Part shown: positions 43,516 to 50,719 of the stretch, piece by piece
Layout of the letters: the number at the start of each line of letters is the position of its first letter
Position numbering within the stretch: the first letter of the stretch is position 1
Assembly: GCF_009758205.1 (NCBI RefSeq)
Contig: NZ_WRXN01000004.1
Coordinates: 1-64,000 of the forward strand
DNA length: 64,000 nucleotides
Source of the DNA: Chitinophaga tropicalis
Lineage (GTDB): Bacteria; Bacteroidota; Bacteroidia; Chitinophagales; Chitinophagaceae
Reading direction: 5' to 3'
Translations under genes and position numbers: made by a program
The notes under the pieces: model-generated
Databases searched by the model: none
The model's input: the letters and a program-made list of their open reading frames with translations, nothing else
Told to the model about the DNA's origin: nothing

Positions 43516-44352
43516 TTAAGGATGCGTAATAAACATAGGTCCTTTCATATTACGCAATATATTTTCCGCGCTGCTGCTATTAAAGAAACGGGATATCCTG
43601 CTTCTGCCATAAGCTCCAAAGGTGCTGATGTAACCAGGTTTATCTTCCAGGTAATCCAATAATTTCTCATCTGCATGTCCTGACAACACCTTGTATTCAA
43701 TATTGCCATTATAGCTTTCCAGGTATTCTTTCAGCAATTTTTCATGAGGAATAGTATCCTGTCCTTTTTCACGTACGTATACGACTTTGCAGTCTTTTGA
43801 CACAAGGAACGGGAAAATGGCCGTAAATGCCTTTATAGCGTACATGGAAGAGAATGTTCCGTTATAGGAGAATATAACACCTTTCGGCACAAAGAGATTA
43901 TCCGGTATTACCAGTACAGGACATTGTGCCTGGGTTAACACATTCTTTACAAATCCGGTAGGATTGGTATCGAAAAGAAAGGGAAACGACAATTCCCTGC
44001 TAACCATTAACAGGTCTGCAAACCGGCTTTCAACAATAATTTCTTCTACGGCCATCCCTTTATCACTATGCACTGTACAGGTAATATTTCTCTCTTTGCA
44101 AGCCTTATGTAAAGCGAGCGTATTCTCCTTAATGATGCGCCCTTTTTCTTCTGCCATCTTTATTACGACTTCATAACTGTGTCCCGGCACTCCGGTTGTA
44201 AAGTCCGGCGCCATCAGGGCTGTAATACTATTTACATCTTCCAGCATAACTATGGTGAGGTTATTGTCAAAAGTGCCGGACACATATTCGATAGCATCCA
44301 GCTGGTCTTCTTTATAATTAACAGCATCTATGACTGCAAGTATTTTTTTCAT
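43516..44352 (-). CDS. Universal stress protein, tandem Usp domains (2)
   Basis: A 278-residue protein of the same architecture and length as the convergent Usp. Domain one starts with MKKILAVIDAVNYKEDQLDA and closes with ESRFADLLMVSRE. Domain two starts with GVIFSYNGTFSSMYAIKAF and ends with GAYGRSRISRFFNSSSAENI. The latter is the part best preserved in the broken usp at 34190-34520. It appears monocistronic. A weaker island operator (44455-44466) lies 103 bp upstream. Function is inferred from family and context: a stress-induced regulatory or nucleotide-binding protein. Confidence 0.88.
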   Translation of the reverse strand: MKKILAVIDAVNYKEDQLDAIEYVSGTFDNNLTIVMLEDVNSITALMAPDFTTGVPGHSYEVVIKMAEEKGRIIKENTLALHKACKERNITCTVHSDKGMAVEEIIVESRFADLLMVSRELSFPFLFDTNPTGFVKNVLTQAQCPVLVIPDNLFVPKGVIFSYNGTFSSMYAIKAFTAIFPFLVSKDCKVVYVREKGQDTIPHEKLLKEYLESYNGNIEYKVLSGHADEKLLDYLEDKPGYISTFGAYGRSRISRFFNSSSAENILRNMKGPMFITHP

Positions 44353-44454
44353 ATATATATTTTTTTGTGAGTGGGAAATGAGATTTATGCTTCAGGTGAT
44401 CATTGCATATTTTGTATGCGTTTTAAATTTCCGATAAATTACCGTGCGGCTAAA

Positions 44455-44466
44455 TGATCCTGGTCA
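44455..44466. promoter_or_regulatory. Weak island operator at the right border
   Basis: TGATCCTGGTCA matches TGAT-N4-ATCA in seven of eight bases. It lies in the 194-bp gap between the usp gene and the divergent araC gene. No good -7 box is found at the usual 52-bp distance, so this one is uncertain. Confidence 0.3.
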
Positions 44467-44546
44467 TCAGGCAGACTGTTCTTTATCACCCGGTTGCCGG
44501 GATATGAATAATTTCCTAATTTGTCCGGTAATTTTTGAAGCAAAGT

Positions 44547-45353
44547 ATGACAGATATCCGGCAATTATACACTCCTATTCAACCGACTGTCAGGCAGTCG
44601 GCCGATCATGTTACCTATGCGGAGTTCTTGCCCCATCCGCAGCTGCAAAGCTACATATACTGTTACTGGCAGCTTCAGACCACACAGGCGCTATCTGAGC
44701 AATTTAATTACCGGGTAGTGGCTGATGGGTGCATTGATATTTATTTTGAGCTGAATAATCCGCAGGATAGTTATGTGATGGGCTTCTGTAAAAAATTCAC
44801 TGAGTTTCCGCTTGATAATTCGTTTAATTACGTAGGTATCCGTTTTCTGCCTACGATGTTCCCCCAGTTGTTTAAAATAAATGCAAGGGAGTTAAGCAAC
44901 AGGTATGAACATTTAGACAATGTGATACCAGCAACTGCCACGTTTATAAAGAACAATCTTCATATTGAACAAAAGCCTGCAGAAATAAAGAAAACATTTG
45001 ATGCTTATTTTCTTGCACATCTTTCAAGGACGACATTCGATAATGACAGCAGGCTTTATGAGGCCATCCAGATCATACTCAGGAACCTGGGCGTAATTGA
45101 TGTAGAACATGATCTTAACAACGGTATCAGTTCAAGGCAGCTTCGCAGGCTTTTTGAATACTATATTGGCGATACAGCCAAGACCTTCAGTAAAGTGGTC
45201 AGGTTCCAGAATATCTTAAAAGCAAAGCCGTCCTCTCAAAGCCTCCGAAGCAACAAGCTCTTCTTTGATGCCGGTTATTATGACCAGGCTCATTTTATCA
45301 AGGAGTTCAAAAATTTTTATGGTGTTACTCCCAGTAAAGCCTTTGGAAGATAA
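44547..45353 (+). CDS. AraC-family transcriptional regulator
   Basis: A 268-residue regulator; I chose the ATG at 44547 (MTDIRQLYTPIQPT), since the longer frame starts with TTG. The N-terminal 160 residues resemble the DUF6597-type sensor region, with YAEFLPHPQLQSYIYCYWQL and YRVVADGCIDIYFEL. The C-terminal AraC helix-turn-helix includes ISSRQLRRLFEYYIGDTAKTF and FDAGYYDQAHFIKEFKNFYG. The downstream VOC gene follows in the same direction 68 bp later and is a likely target. The inducer is unknown. Confidence 0.9.
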   Translation: MTDIRQLYTPIQPTVRQSADHVTYAEFLPHPQLQSYIYCYWQLQTTQALSEQFNYRVVADGCIDIYFELNNPQDSYVMGFCKKFTEFPLDNSFNYVGIRFLPTMFPQLFKINARELSNRYEHLDNVIPATATFIKNNLHIEQKPAEIKKTFDAYFLAHLSRTTFDNDSRLYEAIQIILRNLGVIDVEHDLNNGISSRQLRRLFEYYIGDTAKTFSKVVRFQNILKAKPSSQSLRSNKLFFDAGYYDQAHFIKEFKNFYGVTPSKAFGR

Positions 45354-45421
45354 AGTTGTCCGATTTTTACAATCTTTACATTGTGATATGTGAGACCTTT
45401 GTATCGTTAAATCAACGTAGT

Positions 45422-45880
45422 ATGAAACGATCAATCATAATTCTTGCGGCACTTTGCTTAGCAATAAGTGCATATTCACAATCTAAAACTCAAGGTAAAA
45501 TGAAATTAAATGCAGGTATTGTAACTAAGAAACTGGCTGAGAGCAAGGACTTCTATACGAAAGTGCTGGGATTCGGGGTAACATTTGAAAATGAGTTCTA
45601 TCTTCTGTTACATACTCCTGGCAGAACAGCTGAGATAAGTTTTTTACTGCCTGACCATCCCAGCCAGGAGCCGTTATTCCATAGGGCATTTCCCGGACAG
45701 GGAATGTACCTGACAATTGAAGTGGAGGATGTTGACAAGATCTATAATGAAATTAAAAAGAAGCAGGTGGGTATTGTTATTGATATCAGGGATGAGCCAT
45801 GGGGTGACAGGCATTTTGCTATACAGGACCCGAACGGGGTTGGAATTGATATTGTAAAGTATACACCACAGGATAAATAA
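45422..45880 (+). CDS. Exported VOC (glyoxalase-like) family protein
   Basis: A 152-residue protein; the ATG at 45422 gives a clean signal peptide (MKRSIIILAALCLAISAYSQ), unlike the longer frame from 45356. The VOC fold is visible as two beta-alpha-beta-beta-beta units: VTKKLAESKDFYTKVLGFGVTFE and then VDKIYNEIKKKQVGIV, ending with FAIQDPNGVGIDIVKY. The metal Glu of glyoxalase I may be replaced, and a binding role as in bleomycin-resistance proteins is possible. Export is unusual for this family. ACCTTTG near 45408 resembles a -7 box. Substrate unknown. Confidence 0.8.
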   Translation: MKRSIIILAALCLAISAYSQSKTQGKMKLNAGIVTKKLAESKDFYTKVLGFGVTFENEFYLLLHTPGRTAEISFLLPDHPSQEPLFHRAFPGQGMYLTIEVEDVDKIYNEIKKKQVGIVIDIRDEPWGDRHFAIQDPNGVGIDIVKYTPQDK

Positions 45881-45950
45881 TTTACCCCAACAAATCACTA
45901 TTTTACCCCTTTATAGCATGTAAATAGCAATAAAAACCGAACTTCGGGAA

Positions 45951-45989
45951 AGGAGTAGTCTGACCATCAGCGGTGGTTAAACTACTCCT
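45951..45989 (+). promoter_or_regulatory. Stem-loop in the leader of the histidine kinase gene
   Basis: AGGAGTAGT (45951-45959) pairs with ACTACTCCT (45981-45989). Inside, ACCA (45963-45966) pairs with TGGT (45974-45977), so a two-tier hairpin forms 21 bp before the kinase ATG. No T-run follows directly (GATAAAAATTATT), so it is either a weak terminator for the VOC gene or a leader structure. Confidence 0.5.
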
Positions 45990-46010
45990 GATAAAAATTA
46001 TTGAAAAAGG

Positions 46011-47069
46011 ATGCCGGGGAACAATAGAAAAACCAACGCTTTATTACACCTGTTATTTTGCTCAGTTTTCCTGCTGATGCCGGTACTGGTATCTACGCGT
46101 CCTCCCGGGGAGCCATTCCTCACAATTACAAGGCCATTTATCCGCGATATAATCGGGAATGCCTTTTTACTTGCTTTCTTCTACCTCAACTATTACCAGC
46201 TGATACCCCGTCTTTATTACAGGCGAAAGTATATACAATATACCGGTCTGATCATACTGTGCCTGGTCCTTATTATCACGATACCCTCAGTTGTTACAGG
46301 CCGTCTTTTTGTAAAACCGGGCAGCGTACCTTTCCCTCCGGGGCCTCCTCCTGCAGGAGTGGCGCCTGCAGAAGATACTTTGCCTGCATTTCTCTTTGAT
46401 GAAATGAAGCATCACCTGTACCTGTTCATTATAGCTTTATTCTTTTCGCTGATGCTCAGGATACGGGAGCACCTGGCGAATATCAAAGAAGAAAAATTAC
46501 AGGCAGAGCTCAATTCCCTGAAATCGCAGATCAATCCTCACTTTCTGTTCAATACCCTGAACAGTATTTATGCCCTGTCTGTAAAAAAGGATGAAAGGGC
46601 TGCAGAAGCCATCATTAATCTTTCAGGGCTGATGCGTTATATTATCAAAGATGCGCTGGATTATAAAATACCTTTACAGAAAGAGCTGGATTATATTGAG
46701 AATTATGTTGAACTTCAAAAGTCCCGCTTAGGTAATACAGCCAACATCCGGTTTGAATATGGCGGGCTGTTAAACGGGAAGGAAATAGCGCCGCTGATAC
46801 TTATTACCTACATTGAGAATGCTTTCAAATATGGCGTGAATCCTGATGATGATGAGTGTATCGTAGATGTAGAAATAAGTGTTGAGGATGCAAGGCTTTA
46901 CCTGAAGGTATTCAACAGGAAAGTACATATCTCGGAGACACATTATTCCACCGGTATTGGTATTGAAAATACGAGGGAAAGGCTTCAGTTGTTATATCCC
47001 GGCAGGCACCGGCTGAATATAGAAGAAGACAATATGACCTATACTGTTCATCTTATAATTGATCTGTAA
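46011..47069 (+). CDS. LytS-type sensor histidine kinase
   Basis: An inner-membrane sensor of 352 residues. Four membrane helices (about 11-28, 45-66, 75-96 and 135-152) surround a Pro-rich loop (FPPGPPPAGVAPAED). The His-kinase box KSQINPHFLFNTLNSIYAL contains phospho-His177. The ATPase domain shows LITYIENAFKYG and STGIGIENTRERL. This is the short LytS/YehU layout without a large sensor domain. The stop overlaps the start of the LytTR regulator by one base (TAATG), so both are coupled. The signal is unknown. Confidence 0.92.
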   Translation: MPGNNRKTNALLHLLFCSVFLLMPVLVSTRPPGEPFLTITRPFIRDIIGNAFLLAFFYLNYYQLIPRLYYRRKYIQYTGLIILCLVLIITIPSVVTGRLFVKPGSVPFPPGPPPAGVAPAEDTLPAFLFDEMKHHLYLFIIALFFSLMLRIREHLANIKEEKLQAELNSLKSQINPHFLFNTLNSIYALSVKKDERAAEAIINLSGLMRYIIKDALDYKIPLQKELDYIENYVELQKSRLGNTANIRFEYGGLLNGKEIAPLILITYIENAFKYGVNPDDDECIVDVEISVEDARLYLKVFNRKVHISETHYSTGIGIENTRERLQLLYPGRHRLNIEEDNMTYTVHLIIDL

Positions 47070-47752
47070 TGTTAAAGGCTATTGCAATAGATGATGAGCC
47101 GCTGGCGCTGGAACTGATCGAAACCTTCTGTAAAGGGCTTGATCTCGTCTCCATCGAAAAGACCTTTACAAAAACGGGCGCCGCTTTGCAGTACCTTGAA
47201 AAGCATCCTGTTGACCTGCTTTTCCTGGATATTAATATGCCTTCAACTTCAGGTATCCGGTTCTATGAATCGCTGCAGCATAAGCCCCTGCTGATCTTCA
47301 CAACTTCCTACAGCGAATATGCCATTGAAAGCTACGACCTGGACGCTGTTGACTACCTGCTGAAGCCCTTTACAGTAAAGCGGTTTGAAAAAGCGGTGCA
47401 AAAGGCCTATGAAAAATACAAACTTATGCAACCGGGCAAGGACAGCTTTCTTCTGCTTAAAGCAGATTACGGGTTGGTTAAAGTTGTTCTGGGCGATATC
47501 TTATTTATCGAAGGACTGGACAATTATCTCAAGATCCACCTGCGTAACCAGAATGCCCTGGTAGTAAGAATGACAATGAAAACATTACAGGAAAAACTGC
47601 CTGTCAGCGATTTTATACGGGTGCACCGTTCTTATATAGTTCCTTTAAACCGTATTGAAACAGTCAGGAATAAGATCATCACAATTGCCGGTGAGGAAAT
47701 CCCTATAGGTACCAGCTATGAGGAAGCCTTCTTTTTCCAGTTTAAACCCTGA
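47069..47752 (+). CDS. LytTR-type response regulator
   Basis: A 227-residue regulator with a REC domain (1-115; Asp54 in LLFLDINMP, Lys in YLLKPF) and a LytTR DNA-binding domain (about 130-227). The LytTR part includes VLGDILFIEGLDNYLKIHL, DFIRVHRSYIVPLNRIE and a closing IPIGTSYEEAFF. It partners with the kinase immediately upstream. A nearby target could be the DUF3500-HupE pair 180 bp downstream, but no direct-repeat LytTR site was identified. Confidence 0.93.
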   Translation: MLKAIAIDDEPLALELIETFCKGLDLVSIEKTFTKTGAALQYLEKHPVDLLFLDINMPSTSGIRFYESLQHKPLLIFTTSYSEYAIESYDLDAVDYLLKPFTVKRFEKAVQKAYEKYKLMQPGKDSFLLLKADYGLVKVVLGDILFIEGLDNYLKIHLRNQNALVVRMTMKTLQEKLPVSDFIRVHRSYIVPLNRIETVRNKIITIAGEEIPIGTSYEEAFFFQFKP

Positions 47753-47932
47753 AGCTAAATTCACCCCTGAATCTCCCCTATTCACCACAAAAGGGATTAA
47801 GTCAATAAACTTCATGCACATTTTTGCATCTACTGAATAATGGCCGGACAGAAGCAGGCGAACAGACAGTAACAATGAACAGACTACCATAGTAACGGCC
47901 GCTGAAGGATGTAAAAAACCAAATCCACAAAT

Positions 47933-49342
47933 ATGCGCAGAAGTTTTCTCTTATTTTTCTCTGTATCGTCACTGATAACAGTAGTCGCCTTTATGGCCTG
48001 CAGGAAGGATGATGCAACAGAAAGCACCACTACAACCAGTGCGTCTATATCAGCCTTAGATTGCTCGTCAGCCACGGTCTCTGCCACTGCCACTATAAAT
48101 GTTGCTTACAGCGGTACTGCAACTGTTCCTTATACCGGCGGGAACGGGGTAACTTATTCAGCAGGTTCCGCCATTGCATCAACAGGAGTTACAGGGTTAA
48201 CGGCCACTCTTTCTTCCGGCACATTGGCCAGCGGCGCCGGCAATCTGTCTTATACCATATCAGGTACGCCGGCCAGCAGCGGCACTGCTTCTTTTGCAAT
48301 AACATTCGGTGGTCAGAGCTGTACGCTTACATTGACGGTGAATGCGGCTTCAACAAGCGACTGTTCTTCTCTTACCGGGGCTGCCCAGGTTGTTTGCCTT
48401 GCTAATACATTCCTGGCTACATTAACATCCACCCAGCAATCTACCGTAGTACTTACACTGAACCTTACCAATGCCAAAAAGTGGTCTAATCTTCCCGGTG
48501 GCGTATCCATCCGCAACGGGCTGGAATTCAGCACACTTACCACAGCGCAGAAAACTGCTGCTCTTGCCGTGATACAGGCAGCTTCCGGCGCTACTGCCAA
48601 TGAAGGCTATAATGAGTTTGAACAAATAAGACTGGCTGATGACTACCTGGGTACCAATGGTGGCGGCAGCACAACTTATAATGCCAATGAATATGTGATT
48701 GCATTCCTCGGTGCTCCAAGTACTACCGGTAAATGGATGCTGCAATTTGGAGGGCATCACTATGCACAAAACATAACCTATGATGCAGGTTCTGTAGTAA
48801 GCATCACACCTCTGCATGAGGGTGTAGAGCCGCTGAGCTTTACTACCAGTGGTACTACCTACACTCCATTATCAGATGAAAAAACAGGAATGGCTACCAT
48901 GCTGGCATCCTTTACATCAACAGAACTGGCAAGTGCAAAAATATCCGGTACTTTCTCCGATGTGTTAATGGTGCCTGGTTCTACTACCAATACCTTCCCT
49001 ACCACCAAGCAGGGGATCAAGGTGAGTACACTCAGCGCCACCGCACAGGCTAATGTACTTGCTGCCATGGCGCCCTGGCTGAATGACCTGGATGCTACAT
49101 CGGCCGCTGCATTCAAAACTATCTATCAGAATGAACTGGCCGATACATATGTATGCTATGCCAGCAATACCAGTGGTACTTCCGGCAGTGCAAGCTCTTT
49201 CTTTACTACCAATACAGATTATGTGAGAATTGACGGGCCAAGTGTCTGGATTGAATTCATCTGCCAGAGTGGTGTTGTGATGTCAGGTATACATTATCAT
49301 ACCGTGATGAGGGATCATAGCCGCGATTATATTGGTCTGTAA
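47933..49342 (+). CDS. DUF3500-domain lipoprotein
   Basis: A 469-residue exported protein. The N-terminus MRRSFLLFFSVSSLITVVAF is followed by MACRK, a lipobox at Cys23. Residues 28-135 are rich in Ser, Thr, Ala and Gly and form an Ig-like putative spacer (VAYSGTATVPYTGGNGVTYS). The DUF3500 domain occupies about 140-469, with the His-containing blocks QFGGHHYAQNITYDAG and SGIHYHTVMRDHSRDYIG. The His clusters suggest a metal site, but no function is established for the family. It is followed by a HupE-like gene after a strong hairpin; both lie in the same direction. Confidence 0.8.
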   Translation: MRRSFLLFFSVSSLITVVAFMACRKDDATESTTTTSASISALDCSSATVSATATINVAYSGTATVPYTGGNGVTYSAGSAIASTGVTGLTATLSSGTLASGAGNLSYTISGTPASSGTASFAITFGGQSCTLTLTVNAASTSDCSSLTGAAQVVCLANTFLATLTSTQQSTVVLTLNLTNAKKWSNLPGGVSIRNGLEFSTLTTAQKTAALAVIQAASGATANEGYNEFEQIRLADDYLGTNGGGSTTYNANEYVIAFLGAPSTTGKWMLQFGGHHYAQNITYDAGSVVSITPLHEGVEPLSFTTSGTTYTPLSDEKTGMATMLASFTSTELASAKISGTFSDVLMVPGSTTNTFPTTKQGIKVSTLSATAQANVLAAMAPWLNDLDATSAAAFKTIYQNELADTYVCYASNTSGTSGSASSFFTTNTDYVRIDGPSVWIEFICQSGVVMSGIHYHTVMRDHSRDYIGL

Positions 49343-49352
49343 CATTATCATA

Positions 49353-50702
49353 ATGAGAAATAACACACTTAAGAACAGCCGCCATCTTTTTAGCAGGCGG
49401 CTGTTCTTCATAACAATATTTGTTCTTGTATCTGCTACTTCATGGGCGCATCCGTCGCCCAACAGCCTTGTATTCCTCGATATAAGCCCGGACAGGGTAA
49501 AGGCAGAACTGCAGCTCCCCTTACCGGAACTGGAGCTGGCTTTCGGGAATAACATCACCAGGGACCCTGAAAATGCCGTTAAGTTATATGGCCCGCAAAT
49601 AAAAGAATACCTGAAAGCGCATATTCATCCTTATGTAAAAAAGGGGTTGCCATGGCTTGTTGAAGTAGTTGATATGAGAATGGATAAGGGACAGCCTGTC
49701 GATAACGGGCCATTATACTGGGAGGTAATCGTCCACCTGGTACTGCAACCACAAGCAGGTGAAACTACCAGGGCGTTCAACTTCGATTATGATGTGATCA
49801 TTCACCAGGTAATCAATCATGTGGCATTTGTATCTGTCAGAAATGACTGGGAAGCGGGTGCTACCGGCGAAAAACCGGTTGAGCTGGGTATAATAAGATG
49901 GGATATGAAAGATAATGTGATCTACCCGCTTGCGGTAAATTTAGAAGAAGGAAGCTGGTGGAAAGGTTGTAAGAGCATGCTGAAGTTAGGTATGCATCAT
50001 ATCAGGGAAGGTATTGATCATTTATTGTTCCTGCTGGTGTTGCTTCTCCCTGCTCCTCTCCTCCTGCATGGGAGGCGTTGGGGCCATTCCGGAGGTACAA
50101 AGCATAGCGTCATCCACTTATTGAAAATTGTTACAGCCTTTACTATAGGGCATTCCATTACCTTACTGATCGGGGCTGCAGGCTGGCTTAAGCTGCCGGC
50201 GCAACCTATTGAGATATTAATTGCTGTCTCTATTTTAGTTTCAGCCATCCATGCTATATATCCCTTATTCCCAGGCAAGGAAGCTTATATAGCGGCAGGT
50301 TTTGGTTTAATACACGGATTAGCGTTCGCTGCTATCCTGTCCAACCTGCAAACCGGTCCCGGAGTCCTGGCTTTAAGTATTCTCAGTTTTAACCTGGGTA
50401 TTGAGCTTATGCAGCTCCTCATTATAGCGATGATCATCCCCTGGCTGATACTACTGAGCAAAACGCCCTTTTATAAATGGTTCAGGATATGCGGCGCTTT
50501 GCTGGCGGCTGTTGCTGCGCTGGCATGGATTGTGGAAAGGAGTTCAGGGAAGGCAAATTTTGTTACGGAGCTGGTTTTAGAATATGTTCAATATGATGTA
50601 TGGCTTGTGTTATTCATTGCAGTTGTAACTGTAATTGCCTATGGATGGTACAGGTATTGTGAAAACCACGGCTGTAGAAACAGCCGTGGGGCATCTGTTT
50701 AA
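49353..50702 (+). CDS. HupE/UreJ-family membrane protein with periplasmic N-terminal domain
   Basis: A 449-residue protein; I chose the ATG at 49353 (MRNNTLKNSRHLFSRRLFFI), which gives a signal peptide cleaved near SWAHPSP. The longer frame overlaps the DUF3500 gene. Residues 28-215 form a soluble periplasmic domain. The HupE/UreJ membrane part follows, with about seven helices and the HHIREGIDHLLFLL and GFGLIHGLAFAAIL motifs. Related proteins are implicated in nickel, cobalt or other metal transport. Both ends of the gene contain intragenic hairpins. The last 13 residues are encoded by the second one. Confidence 0.82.
   Translation: MRNNTLKNSRHLFSRRLFFITIFVLVSATSWAHPSPNSLVFLDISPDRVKAELQLPLPELELAFGNNITRDPENAVKLYGPQIKEYLKAHIHPYVKKGLPWLVEVVDMRMDKGQPVDNGPLYWEVIVHLVLQPQAGETTRAFNFDYDVIIHQVINHVAFVSVRNDWEAGATGEKPVELGIIRWDMKDNVIYPLAVNLEEGSWWKGCKSMLKLGMHHIREGIDHLLFLLVLLLPAPLLLHGRRWGHSGGTKHSVIHLLKIVTAFTIGHSITLLIGAAGWLKLPAQPIEILIAVSILVSAIHAIYPLFPGKEAYIAAGFGLIHGLAFAAILSNLQTGPGVLALSILSFNLGIELMQLLIIAMIIPWLILLSKTPFYKWFRICGALLAAVAALAWIVERSSGKANFVTELVLEYVQYDVWLVLFIAVVTVIAYGWYRYCENHGCRNSRGASV
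49371..49408 (+). terminator. Terminator-like hairpin inside the 5' end of the HupE gene
   Basis: AAGAACAGCCGCC (49371-49383) and GGCGGCTGTTCTT (49396-49408) are perfect inverted repeats around a 12-nt T-rich loop. The hairpin starts 28 bp after the DUF3500 stop but lies within codons 7-19 of the HupE frame. It may be an attenuator between the two genes. Confidence 0.6.
50666..50689 (+). terminator. Terminator hairpin inside the 3' end of the HupE gene
   Basis: CCACGGCTGT (50666-50675) and ACAGCCGTGG (50680-50689) pair around AGAA, 13 bp before the end of the HupE frame. The downstream RND operon is convergent. The hairpin encodes residues of the protein tail. Confidence 0.65.
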
Positions 50703-50719
50703 AACCTACAACTGTTATA

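Noticed and set aside
45356..45421. Longer N-terminus for the VOC protein
   Set aside because: The start at 45422 gives a proper signal peptide; the extension would bury it.
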